Positions 25,012 through 34,086 of a stretch of DNA of 57,394 nt are shown here, piece by piece (the stretch's first letter is position 1; every line of letters begins with the position of its first letter). The position numbers and the translations under genes are program-made. Below the pieces are notes generated by a model. That model was not told the DNA's origin. It saw only the letters and a list, made by a program, of their open reading frames with translations, and ran no database searches. Location of the stretch: assembly GCF_018129085.1 (NCBI RefSeq), contig NZ_JAAGBB010000039.1:1-57394 (forward strand), written 5' to 3'. The DNA comes from Plastoroseomonas hellenica (GTDB lineage: Bacteria > Pseudomonadota > Alphaproteobacteria > Acetobacterales > Acetobacteraceae).

Positions 25012-25980
25012 ATGACACCGGCACTCGCCATCGCAGGGCTGCGCACCGAATTCCGTATCGGCGGGGCCTGGCACCCCGCGGTCAGCGATCTGTCGCTGGA
25101 TCTCATGCCGAACGAGACCCTGGCGCTGGTCGGCGAAAGCGGCTGCGGCAAGAGCGTGACGGCGATGTCGGTGATGGGCCTGATCCGACCACCCGTCGGC
25201 CGCGTCACCGGCGGGCGCATCCTGCTCGAAGGCCGCGACATCGCGGGGCTGCCGGAAGCCGAGCTGGAGTCGGTGCGCGGCGACCGCATGGCGATGATCT
25301 TCCAGGAGCCGATGACGGCGCTGAACCCGGTGATGACCGTCGGCGACCAGGTGGCAGAGAGCCTTCGCATCCATCGCGGGCTGTCGCGAACCGAGGCGCT
25401 AGGCCGCGCCCGTGCCCTGTTCGAGGAGGTGAAGATCCCCTCCGCTGCCGCCCGCCTCGGCGAGTACCCGCACCAGTTCTCGGGCGGCATGCGCCAGCGG
25501 GTGATGATCGCGGTGGCGCTGGCCTGCGACCCCGCGGTGTTGCTGGCGGACGAGCCGACGACCGCGCTCGACGTCACCATCCAGGCGCAGGTGCTTGGGC
25601 TGCTGTCGGATTTGCGCGCGCGGCACGGCATGGCGGTGCTGTTCATCACCCACAATCTCGGCGTCGTCGCGCAGATCGCCGACCGGGTTGCCGTGATGTA
25701 TGCCGGCCAGATCGTGGAGCAGGGGCCGGTCGGCGCCATCTTCGCGCGTCCCGCGCATCCCTATACCCGCGCCCTCTTCGCCGCGATCCCGCGCCTGGAT
25801 CGGCCCGACCAGGCGCTCTCCGCCATCGGCGGCCGGGTGCCGCCGCTCGACGCCATGCCGGACGGCTGCCGCTTCGCGCCGCGCTGCCCGCTGCGGCGCG
25901 CCGGCTGCGAGCTGCCGCAGACCCTGGAACCCCTTTCGGAGGAGCACGCCGTGCGCTGCCACGTCGCCGCCCATGCTTGA
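25012..25980 (+). CDS. Dipeptide/oligopeptide ABC transporter ATPase (DppD/OppD type)
   Basis: A 322-residue ATPase. Walker A GESGCGKS (41-48), signature FSGGMRQRV, Walker B LLADEPTTALDV, switch His in ITHNLGVV, and the C-terminal oligopeptide-transporter domain with a Cys cluster (GCRFAPRCPLRRAGC). Powers uptake with the second ATPase at 30323 and permeases at 28368 and 29449. ATG at 25012 is chosen because the conserved domain starts a few residues later; no strong ribosome-binding site. Its end overlaps the SDR gene by eight bases. Confidence 0.92.
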   Translation: MTPALAIAGLRTEFRIGGAWHPAVSDLSLDLMPNETLALVGESGCGKSVTAMSVMGLIRPPVGRVTGGRILLEGRDIAGLPEAELESVRGDRMAMIFQEPMTALNPVMTVGDQVAESLRIHRGLSRTEALGRARALFEEVKIPSAAARLGEYPHQFSGGMRQRVMIAVALACDPAVLLADEPTTALDVTIQAQVLGLLSDLRARHGMAVLFITHNLGVVAQIADRVAVMYAGQIVEQGPVGAIFARPAHPYTRALFAAIPRLDRPDQALSAIGGRVPPLDAMPDGCRFAPRCPLRRAGCELPQTLEPLSEEHAVRCHVAAHA

Positions 25981-26665
25981 TCCCGCCGGCCGCGTCGCCC
26001 TGGTCAGCGGCGCCTCCCGCGGGATCGGCCGTGCCGTGGCGGAGCGCCTGCTCGCCGCCGGCTATGCCGTCTCCGCCGCCTTGCGCGATCCGTCGCGGCT
26101 TCCCGATGCGCCGAACCTCCACAGGCACCGCTACGAGGCGGAGGAGGAAGGCGCGGCGGAAGCCTGGATCGCCGCCGCCCATGCCCGCTTCGGGCGCATC
26201 GATGCACTGGTGAATGCCGCCGGCATCAACCCGGTCTGGCGCGTGCTCGACGCCGATGAGACCGCGCTCGACGCACTGATGCGGGTGAACGTGAAGGCGC
26301 CGCTGCGCGTCGCGCGTGCCGCCTGGCCGCATCTGATCGCATCCGGCGAGGGGCGCATCGTGAACATCGCCTCCCTCTCCGGCAAGCGGGTGCGCAACCC
26401 GAATGCCGGCTACGCCATGTCGAAATTCGCCCTGGTCGCCGCCACCCATGCGTTGCGGCGCGAGGGGTGGGAGCATGGCATCCGGGTCAGCGCCTTCTGC
26501 CCCGGCTTCGTCGCGACCGACATGACCACCAAGGCCGCCTTCCCGCGCGAGCAGATGAGCGATCCCCGCGACATCGCGGTGCTGATCGAGACGCTGTTGC
26601 GCCTGCCGGGCAATGCCGCGATCGCGGAGATGCTGGTGAATTGCCGGCTGGAGGACATGCTGTGA
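25973..26665 (+). CDS. Short-chain dehydrogenase/reductase (SDR) embedded in ABC operon
   Basis: A 230-residue classical SDR. Cofactor motif SGASRGIG (about 11-18), NAAG-type NAAGIN, catalytic Ser in IASLSGK, YAMSK (Tyr/Lys pair) and PGFVATDM. All catalytic residues are present. Starts eight bases before the end of the ATPase gene, so it is translated within the transporter operon, which suggests it processes the imported substrate. Substrate unknown. Confidence 0.88.
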   Translation: MLDPAGRVALVSGASRGIGRAVAERLLAAGYAVSAALRDPSRLPDAPNLHRHRYEAEEEGAAEAWIAAAHARFGRIDALVNAAGINPVWRVLDADETALDALMRVNVKAPLRVARAAWPHLIASGEGRIVNIASLSGKRVRNPNAGYAMSKFALVAATHALRREGWEHGIRVSAFCPGFVATDMTTKAAFPREQMSDPRDIAVLIETLLRLPGNAAIAEMLVNCRLEDML

Positions 26666-26811
26666 GGTGCACGGCACGCTTGAATTGGCAGAGGGCCGCG
26701 ATGTACCGCTGAATGGCTTCGCTATCGGACGCTTCGCGAAGACGGATGCGCCGGACAGGGACTGAGTGGCGAATGCGCCTGGAAAGGGCGTCAGGCAGGA
26801 GGGCTGGGGGA

Positions 26812-28367
26812 ATGAGGGGCTTCACCAAGGCGGCGCGGGCGCTGCTGCTGGCCGGCTGCGCGGCGTTCGCTGCACCCGCGGCGATGGCGCAGGCGCCAAC
26901 GCTCCGGGTCGGCATGGCGGCCCAGGATGTCGGGCGGCTCGACCCGCATTTCGCGGTCTCCACCATCGACCGCGTGGTGGTCGCCTGGATGTTCAACGGC
27001 TTGGTCCGCTTCCGCCCCGGCTCCATCAACCCCGCCGAGATCGAGCCCGACCTCGCGGAGCGCTGGGAGACCAGCGAGGACGGCAAGACCTGGACCTTCC
27101 ATCTCCGCCGCGGCGTGCGCTTCCACGGCGATTTCGGGGAGCTGACCGCTGAAGACGTGGTGTTCAGCATCCGCAAGGCCGCGACCGCCGCGACCAGCGC
27201 CTTCGCCGCCGATTTCCGCGCCATCGAGGCAGTGGAAGCGGTCGATCCCTACACCGTCCGCGTCCGGTTGCGGGAGAATGTCCCGACCCTGCTCGGCCTG
27301 CTCACCAATTATTCCGGCGGCTACATCGTCTCCCGCCGCGCGGTGGAGCAGCGCGGCGCCGATTTCGCGCGCTCGCCGATCGGCACCGGCCCCTTCGCGC
27401 TGGAGCGGGTGACGCCGAACCAGAGCGCCGAGCTCGTCGCCCATGCCGCGTATTTCCGCGGCGCGCCTCAGATCGGGCGCATCAGCTATCGCTTCATCCC
27501 CTCCGACGCGTCGCGCGACCTGGCCTTCCAGAACCGTGAGCTCGATCTGAACTACGGCCGCGGCGACCAGACCTGGGTGAACCGCACGCGCCAGCTTCCG
27601 AACGTCACCGTCGATGTCTTCGAACCGGGCGAACTGGCCGTCCTGAACCTCAATACCTCGATCCCGCCTTTCAACGACATCCGGATCCGCCGGGCGCTGG
27701 CCCATGCCATCAACCGGCCGGAGATCGCGCGCTGGCGCGGCCCGGACGTCTCCCGCGAGGGACAGTCGCTGGTGCCGCGCGGTTATCTCGGCTTCACCGC
27801 CGACAACGGGTTGCCGCAGTTCGACCTGGCCCGCGCCCGCGCGCTGCTGGCCGAAGCCGGGCATCCGAACGGCATCACCATCCGCGTCATCCACACGCAG
27901 TTGCCGGAGATGCTGGCCACCATGCAGGTGATCCAGCAGCAGCTCCGCCGCGCCGGCATCACGCTCGATCTGCAGGTGGTCGAGCATGCGACCTTCCACC
28001 AGCAGATCCGGCAGAACCTGTCGCCGCTGGTCTATTATTCCGCGGCGCGCTTCCCGATCGCCGATATCTACCTGACGCAGTTCTACCATGGCCGCAGCAT
28101 CGTGCAGACGCCGACCGCGGTGACCAATTTCTCCCACTGCAACCAGGCCGACGCCGAGATCGACGCCGCCCGCCTCACCACCAACCGCGAGGAGCAGCTC
28201 CGGCTCTGGGCGGAAGCACAGCGCAAGCTGATCGCCGAGGTCTGCGGCGTGCCGCTCATCGAAACCCTGCTGGTCTTCGCGCGGCGCAGCAACCTCGATT
28301 ACGGCTATGAGCTGCGCGGCAGCATGAGCCTCGGTCCGCTGATCACCGAGGCGACCCGGCTGCGCTG

Positions 28368-28368
<1 letters not shown>
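26812..28368 (+). CDS. Family-5 ABC substrate-binding protein of the dipeptide-type importer
   Basis: A 518-residue periplasmic binding protein with signal peptide (AARALLLAGCAAFAAPAAMA). SBP family-5 signatures: WTFHLRRGVRFHGDFGELTAEDVVF and GTGPFALERVTPNQSAEL (each broken by variable residues), plus a Cys/Asp-rich C-terminal lobe. ATG at 26812 begins the signal peptide; an ATG at 26773 would add a charged 13-residue N-terminus. Its TGA overlaps the permease start. Cognate to permeases and ATPases in this operon. Confidence 0.9.
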
Positions 28369-29308
<940 letters not shown>

Positions 29309-29309
<1 letters not shown>

Positions 29310-29451
29310 TACCGGCGAGCCTTGTCACTGCTCTGTTTGCTGCTGCCCCCTCAGCGGAGAGGCTCGGCGGTATCGCGCGCGGGGTTGGCGGGGCGGCCGC
29401 GCGCAGAACCAAGACTCTCATGCCGGGTCAGCCGAGAGGCTGGCCGGCATG
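29309..29451. promoter_or_regulatory. Two hairpins between permease genes, one enclosing a start codon
   Basis: Hairpin a: ATACCGGCGAGCC (29309-29321) pairs with 29361-29373 (one mismatch). Hairpin b: CATGCCGG (29419-29426) pairs with CCGGCATG (29444-29451), and CAGCC/GGCTG inside. The loop of b carries the likely ribosome-binding site GAGAGG (29434-29439) and the 3' arm holds the ATG of the next gene. Both share a CAGC-GAGAGGCT stretch. This may tune the level of the second permease. Confidence 0.5.
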
Positions 29452-30330
29452 AGCACCGCCGCCGAAGTCGAGCTCGCGCCCACGCGTCCATCCGGCCTGA
29501 AGCGCGCGCTGGCCCGCGCGCGCGGCAACCCGACGACGCTCGCCGGCGCCATCATCACCCTGCTGATCGTGGCAGGTGCGGTGCTGGCCCCCTGGATCGC
29601 ACCCTTTGACCCGACCGAGCAGAACATCATCGACCGCCTGCAATCGCCCGGCGGCGACTACCTGCTCGGCACCGACCAGTTCGGGCGCGACGTGTTCTCC
29701 CGCCTGCTCTATGGCGCACGGATCTCGCTCGTAGTCTCGCTCGGCGCCATCGCGGCGGCGATGGTGACCGGCGGCACCATCGGCATGGTCAGCGGCTATA
29801 TCGGCGGCCGCTTCGACCTGATCACCATGCAGGTGATGGATGTGCTGCTGTCCTTCCCGTCACTGATCCTCGGTCTGATGGTGGTGGCGCTGCTGGGACC
29901 GGAGCTCGAGAACCTGGTCATCGCCATTGCGCTGACCGCGATCGCGCCCTTCGCGCGCATCGCCCGCGCGCCGACCCTGGTGCTGAAGGAACGCGCCTTC
30001 ATCGAAGCCGGGCGCGCCATGGGGTTCTCTCACCTGCGCATCCTCTTCGCGCATATCCTGCCGAACATCCTGTCGGAGGTGCTGGTGATGGGCAGTCTCT
30101 GGATGGCGACCGCGGTACGCGTCGAAGCCTCGCTCTCCTTCATCGGGCTTGGCGTGAAGCCGCCGACCGCGACCTGGGGCGGCATGACCCGCGACGGCTT
30201 CGAGAACATCCTGGACGCGCCCTGGCTCGCGGTCTTCCCGGGGCTTGCGATCCTGCTGCTGGTGCTCGGGCTCAACATGATCGGGGATGGGTTGCGCGAC
30301 GCGACCGATCCGAAGCTGCGCAATGAGTGA
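29449..30330 (+). CDS. ABC transporter permease, DppC type
   Basis: A 293-residue permease: cytoplasmic N-terminus, a first helix (TLAGAIITLLIVAGAVLAPW) and the family mark LLGTDQFGRDVFSRLLYGAR (C-terminal part of the N-domain). The EAA loop RAPTLVLKERAFIEAGRAMG is followed by helices up to about residue 280. Pairs with the DppB-type permease to form the channel. ATG at 29449, enclosed in a hairpin. Last bases overlap the ATPase gene at 30323. Confidence 0.92.
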   Translation: MSTAAEVELAPTRPSGLKRALARARGNPTTLAGAIITLLIVAGAVLAPWIAPFDPTEQNIIDRLQSPGGDYLLGTDQFGRDVFSRLLYGARISLVVSLGAIAAAMVTGGTIGMVSGYIGGRFDLITMQVMDVLLSFPSLILGLMVVALLGPELENLVIAIALTAIAPFARIARAPTLVLKERAFIEAGRAMGFSHLRILFAHILPNILSEVLVMGSLWMATAVRVEASLSFIGLGVKPPTATWGGMTRDGFENILDAPWLAVFPGLAILLLVLGLNMIGDGLRDATDPKLRNE

Positions 30331-31270
30331 TACGCTTCTCGAAGTCCGAGGCCTGCGGAAGCACTTCCACCCGAAGCGCCGCGTCACCGTGCGCGCCGTC
30401 GAGGATGTCTCCTTCAGCATCCGCCGCGGCGAGGCCTTCGGACTGGTGGGCGAAAGCGGCTGCGGCAAGTCGACCGCCGCCCGCGCCCTGCTGCGCCTGA
30501 TCGAGCCCGATGCCGGCAGCGTCCGCTTCGGCGGCGCCGATGTGCTGACCGCGCGCGGCGCCAGCCTGAAGGCGATCCGCCGGCGCATGCAGATCGTCTT
30601 CCAGGACCCCTATTCCTCGCTCGATCCCCGCCAGTCGATCGGCGGCGCGCTGACCGAGCCGATGCGCGTGCACGGCATCGCGGAGGGCCGCGACGCCCGC
30701 CGCCGCGCCGGCGCGCTGCTGGAGGAGGTGGGCCTGCCGCCGGCGGCGCTCGATCGCTACCCGCACGAGTTCAGCGGCGGCCAGCGCCAGCGCATCGGCA
30801 TCGCGCGCGCGCTGGCGCTCGAGCCCGAGCTGATCGTGGCCGACGAGCCGGTCTCGGCCCTCGATGTCTCCGTGCAGGCGCAGGTGCTGCTGCTGCTCGA
30901 GGATCTGCGCCGGCGGCGCGGCCTCGCCTTTCTCTTCGTCAGCCACGACCTGTCGGTGGTGCGCTGGTTCTGCGAGCGCGTCGCGGTGATGTATCTTGGC
31001 CGCATCGTGGAGGAAGGCCCGGTCGCCCGCGTGCTGAACGCGCCGCTGCACCCCTATGCCGCCATGCTGCGCGACGCCTATCCGGTGCCGGACCCGGCGC
31101 ACCGCGCCGCGCTGCCGCGCATCATCGGGGAGATCCCCTCGGCCGCCGCGCCGCCGCCCGGCTGCCCCTTCCATCCGCGCTGCGTACACGCCATGCCGCG
31201 CTGCTCAACGGAGCCGCCGGCGCTGCTGGCGAAGGATGATGGGGCGGTGGCGTGCCATCTGCACGGGTAG
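30323..31270 (+). CDS. Dipeptide/oligopeptide ABC transporter ATPase (DppF/OppF type)
   Basis: A 315-residue ATPase. Walker A GESGCGKST (43-51), QDPYSSLDPR, signature FSGGQRQRI, Walker B LIVADEPVSALDV, SHDLSVV and the oligopeptide C-terminal domain (PGCPFHPRC). The VSALD and DPYSSLDPR forms mark the DppF rather than DppD half. Overlaps the permease gene by eight bases and ends at a strong hairpin shared with the convergent cysteine synthase gene. Confidence 0.92.
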   Translation: MSDTLLEVRGLRKHFHPKRRVTVRAVEDVSFSIRRGEAFGLVGESGCGKSTAARALLRLIEPDAGSVRFGGADVLTARGASLKAIRRRMQIVFQDPYSSLDPRQSIGGALTEPMRVHGIAEGRDARRRAGALLEEVGLPPAALDRYPHEFSGGQRQRIGIARALALEPELIVADEPVSALDVSVQAQVLLLLEDLRRRRGLAFLFVSHDLSVVRWFCERVAVMYLGRIVEEGPVARVLNAPLHPYAAMLRDAYPVPDPAHRAALPRIIGEIPSAAAPPPGCPFHPRCVHAMPRCSTEPPALLAKDDGAVACHLHG

Positions 31271-31274
31271 GATG

Positions 31275-31305
31275 GACCCCGGGGGGAATGAATTCCCCCG
31301 GGGTC
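31275..31305. terminator. Bidirectional hairpin terminator between dppF-like and cysK-like genes
   Basis: GACCCCGGGGGGAA (31275-31288) pairs with TTCCCCCGGGGTC (31293-31305), one bulged G and a four-base loop. It fills the 35-bp gap between convergent stop codons at 31270 and 31306. Confidence 0.75.
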
Positions 31306-32328
31306 TTACAGCCCCTCAAACAACTCCGTCGACAAATACCGCTCCGCGAAGCTGGCCGCGATGCCGACGACCAAGCCGCCCTTTGGCACCTCCCGCGCCA
31401 CCTGGATCACTGCGTGCAGCACGGCGCCGGAGGAGATGCCGATCGGCAGCCCTTCTTCCCGCGCGCAGCGGCGGGCGGCGGCGAGTGCTTCGCGTTCCGA
31501 GACGCGGCGCAGCCCGTCCAGCGCCTCCAGCTCCAGCACGCCGGGGCGGAAGCCGGCGCCGATGCCCTGGATGCGGTGCGGGCCGGGTTCGTCGCCGCTC
31601 AGCACCGCGCTTTCCGCGGGCTCCACGCCGATGACGCGGAGCGCGCCGTTGTGCGGCTTCAGCGCGCGGGCGATGCCGGTGAGCGTGCCGCCGGTACCGA
31701 TGCCGCCGACCACAGCATCCACGGCGCCGCCGGTATCGGCCCAGATCTCCTCCGCCGTCGTCGCCGCGTGGATCGCCGGGTTGGCGGGGTTGTCGAACTG
31801 GCGCGGCATCCAGGCGCCCTTGGTCTTGGCCTCGATCTCCTGGGCGCGGGCGATGGCACCGGCCATGCCCTTTTTGGCCGGCGTCAGCTCCAGCTCCGCG
31901 CCGAGCAGCTTCATCATCTTGCGCCGTTCCAGGCTGGCGCCATCCGGCATCACCACGATCAGGCGGTAGCCCTTGGCGGCGGCGACGAAGGCGAGCGCGA
32001 TGCCGGTATTGCCGGAGGTCGGCTCGATCAGGGTGGAGCGGCCCGGCGCGATCAGGCCCGCACGCTCCGCCTCCTCGACCATCGCGAGGCCGATGCGGTC
32101 CTTCACCGAGCCGAGCGGGTTCAGGTATTCGAGCTTCAGGCCGATCCGCGCCGGCAGGCCTTCGGCGGCGGCGATCCGGGGCAGCAGCACGATTGGCGTG
32201 CCGCCCACCGCATCCAGCACGCTGGCATAGAGCCGACCCCGCGGGTGCGGCGCGCGATTCGGGACGGGCGCCGCTTCGGGCGCAGCAGGGGCGGCGGCGC
32301 GCTCGGCGCGCTTCGTTCCTTGGGACAT
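31306..32328 (-). CDS. cysK: Cysteine synthase (O-acetylserine sulfhydrylase) family protein
   Basis: A 340-residue PLP-dependent enzyme condensing O-acetylserine with sulfide. PLP lysine K76 in NPLGSVKDRIG, phosphate/substrate loop EPTSGNTGIA, GGIGTGGTLTG and PLP-ring Ser in GISSGA. An Ala/Pro-rich extension of about 32 residues precedes the conserved core, longer than usual. The ATG at 32328 is preferred (AGGATGGGGC upstream); an in-frame start at 32430 would add a doubtful Trp/Pro-rich segment. Divergent from an Rrf2 regulator, and close to sulfite-reduction genes, which fits sulfide incorporation. Confidence 0.9.
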   Translation of the reverse strand: MSQGTKRAERAAAPAAPEAAPVPNRAPHPRGRLYASVLDAVGGTPIVLLPRIAAAEGLPARIGLKLEYLNPLGSVKDRIGLAMVEEAERAGLIAPGRSTLIEPTSGNTGIALAFVAAAKGYRLIVVMPDGASLERRKMMKLLGAELELTPAKKGMAGAIARAQEIEAKTKGAWMPRQFDNPANPAIHAATTAEEIWADTGGAVDAVVGGIGTGGTLTGIARALKPHNGALRVIGVEPAESAVLSGDEPGPHRIQGIGAGFRPGVLELEALDGLRRVSEREALAAARRCAREEGLPIGISSGAVLHAVIQVAREVPKGGLVVGIAASFAERYLSTELFEGL

Positions 32329-32426
32329 GCCCCATCCTACCACGGCGCGCGGTGGGAAGGAGGGCCACCAGGCCAGCATCGCCGTGCTTCCGGCTGCCAC
32401 CTGTGGCGCGTTGGGAGGCTGGAATT

Positions 32427-32439
32427 TCACACCGTGTCA
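32427..32439. promoter_or_regulatory. Palindromic operator candidate upstream of the Rrf2 gene
   Basis: TCACACCGTGTCA: ACAC and GTGT arms around a central C, with outer T/A also symmetric. It lies 17 bp before the regulator start and about 100 bp before the cysteine synthase start, followed by the AT-rich TATATAT (32443-32449), a likely -10. Autoregulation is inferred. Confidence 0.35.
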
Positions 32440-32456
32440 GCGTATATATGCTCGCC

Positions 32457-32906
32457 ATGCTGATCCGTCACGACCGCCCGCTGCTCGCCATCGACATCCT
32501 GCTGGACGTCGCCTTCCATGTCGGCCGCGGCGAGGAGGTGACCGGCGCCGGCGACATCGCCGACCGCCTGGGCGCCGCCCGGCGTGGCATCGAGCCGCTG
32601 CTGCAGACGCTGTCGCGCGCCGGCCTGCTGGACAGCCTGCGCGGGCCGCGCGGCGGCTACCGCCTGGGCCGCGCCCCGCGCGACATGACGCTGCTCGACG
32701 TCGTCTCCGCCGCCATCGACGACGAGGGGGGCGAGCCGGAAAGCACCGGCCGCCTCTCCGAGGCCGTCACCCTGCCCTTCTGGCAGGAGCTGGAAGCCGG
32801 CCTGCGGGAGAAGCTGGCGGCCATCACCATCGACGACCTGCTGCGCCGCGCCGCCGCCAAGGGCCTGCGCCGCCCGGTGAACGAACCGCTGAACTTCGCG
32901 ATCTGA
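32457..32906 (+). CDS. Rrf2-family transcriptional regulator
   Basis: A 149-residue Rrf2 winged-helix regulator: IADRLGAARRGIEPLLQTLSRAG is the DNA-reading region (given in two parts, helix 2 and recognition helix), followed by GPRGGYRLGR, the family's wing. It has no cysteine at all, so it cannot hold the Fe-S cluster of IscR/NsrR types; a CymR-like response to cysteine metabolism is more likely, supported by its divergent cysteine synthase neighbour. ATG at 32457 aligns with family N-termini; 32448 is an alternative. No clear ribosome-binding site. Confidence 0.85.
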   Translation: MLIRHDRPLLAIDILLDVAFHVGRGEEVTGAGDIADRLGAARRGIEPLLQTLSRAGLLDSLRGPRGGYRLGRAPRDMTLLDVVSAAIDDEGGEPESTGRLSEAVTLPFWQELEAGLREKLAAITIDDLLRRAAAKGLRRPVNEPLNFAI

Positions 32907-32914
32907 TTCCTTTG

Positions 32915-32972
32915 CCCTCAGTCGCCGGGCGCGGCCTTCGGGCGTTCGGCGCGAGGAAGAACTCGCGCCGTT
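32915..32972. repeat. Dispersed intergenic repeat, family A (short copy)
   Basis: Begins CCCTCAGTCGCCGGGCGCGG, nine bases after the Rrf2 stop, and ends in a GGCGCGAG/CTCGCGCC hairpin. It lacks the GGCCGCATTCGCGGCC block present in the longer copies. Located between convergent genes, so it may end transcription. Confidence 0.65.
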
Positions 32973-32976
32973 GAGT

Positions 32977-33159
32977 TCACCCTCCGATGAAGTAGAGCAC
33001 CGCGATCGCGGCCACCGCCGCGGCGACCGCCAGCAGCACGGCCACCGCCGGGACGGCCGGTTCCTCGATGCCCCAGAGGTCGCTCCATTCGTCGAGCGGC
33101 GGTTCCGGCGCGGGCGGCGGCGCCAGGCGCGGCGGGGCGTCGCGGAAATCGAGCGGCAT
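32977..33159 (-). CDS. Small single-pass membrane protein downstream of cysG-like gene
   Basis: A 60-residue protein: Pro-rich soluble N-terminus (DAPPRLAPPPAPEPPLDEWS), the motif DLWGIEEP and a C-terminal transmembrane helix (VPAVAVLLAVAAAVAAIAVLYFI). AGGA eight bases before the ATG at 33159, and the gene begins ten bases after the SUMT stop, so it is probably co-translated with it. Tail-anchored layout; function unknown. Confidence 0.6.
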   Translation of the reverse strand: MPLDFRDAPPRLAPPPAPEPPLDEWSDLWGIEEPAVPAVAVLLAVAAAVAAIAVLYFIGG

Positions 33160-33169
33160 GGTCGCGATC

Positions 33170-34003
33170 CTATGCATGGGCGCGGCGCTCCGCCGGCACA
33201 TCGGCGCCATCGGCCGCCTCGGGCAGCAAACCCGCCGCGAGGCCGGCGGCTTCGCCGATCACCACCATGGCGGGGCCGGGCAGCCCGGCCCGCCGTGCCG
33301 CGAGGGTGCATGCGCCGAGCGTGGTGCGGAGCGTCGCCTGCGCCGCGGTGCTGCCCTGGGCGATGACCGCGACCGGGGTTTCCGGCGCCCGTCCGGCCGC
33401 CAGCAGCCGGAGCGCGATCTCATCGAGGCGGGAGAGCGCCATGAAGGCGGCGATGGTGCCGCCGAGGCGGGCCAGCGCATCCCAGTCCACCGCGCCCGGC
33501 AGGCCGCCGGCCTCGTCATGGCCGGTGACGAAGGTGACGGCGCTGGCGATGCCGCGATGGGTCAGCGGCACGCCGGCCGCCCCCGGGACTGCTGTGCCGG
33601 CTGAGACGCCGGGGACCAGCCGCCAGGGGATGCCGGCGGCGTTCAGCGCCAGCGCCTCCTCCCCGCCGCGGCCGAACAGGAAGGGATCGCCGCCCTTCAG
33701 CCGCACCACACGGAAGCCCGCGCGGGCGCCTTCCACCAGGCGCCGGTTGATCGCTGCCTGCGGCACCGGCGCCTGGCCCTTGCGCTTGCCGACATTGACC
33801 ACCGTCGCCCCGGCCCGGATCAGCCGCAGCACGCCGCGGCCGGGCAGCGCATCGTGCAGCACCAGGTCGGCGCGCCGCAGCGCTTCCGCGGCGCGCAGGG
33901 TCAAAAGGCCGGGGTCGCCCGGCCCGGCGCCGACCAGCCACACCTCGCCGGGGCGGGGCGCGTCGGTCTCGGGCAGGGTGGAGGCGACATCAACGGCCGA
34001 CAT
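33170..34003 (-). CDS. cobA: Uroporphyrinogen-III C-methyltransferase (siroheme synthesis)
   Basis: A 277-residue SAM-dependent methyltransferase that makes precorrin-2 from uroporphyrinogen III. Family motifs: VWLVGAGPGDPGLLTLRA, VNVGKRKG, RLKGGDPFLFGRGGEE and GVSAGTAVPGAAGVPLTHRG. It corresponds to the CysG C-terminal half; the dehydrogenase/chelatase half is a separate gene at 35784. Siroheme is the cofactor of the sulfite reductase encoded divergently at 34087. Start at 34003. Confidence 0.92.
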   Translation of the reverse strand: MSAVDVASTLPETDAPRPGEVWLVGAGPGDPGLLTLRAAEALRRADLVLHDALPGRGVLRLIRAGATVVNVGKRKGQAPVPQAAINRRLVEGARAGFRVVRLKGGDPFLFGRGGEEALALNAAGIPWRLVPGVSAGTAVPGAAGVPLTHRGIASAVTFVTGHDEAGGLPGAVDWDALARLGGTIAAFMALSRLDEIALRLLAAGRAPETPVAVIAQGSTAAQATLRTTLGACTLAARRAGLPGPAMVVIGEAAGLAAGLLPEAADGADVPAERRAHA

Positions 34004-34086
34004 ACGCGGGTTTCCAGATTCACGTTTGACGAATGGTAGATTTGGGATTTAGGTGCCGCAAGCGATTTTTCCCGAGGTTTTCCCCG
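34004..34086. promoter_or_regulatory. Divergent promoter region for siroheme and sulfite reductase genes
   Basis: An 83-bp region, AT-richer than its surroundings. TTGACG (34026-34031) with TTTAGG (34048-34053) gives a weak rightward -35/-10 pair. No obvious operator palindrome matching the one at 32427 was found. Confidence 0.35.

Noticed and set aside
34014-34045. GATTCACG word between siroheme and sulfite reductase genes, similar to the palindromic element
   Set aside because: The rest of the element (apical stem and outer arms) is absent, so it is probably a chance match.
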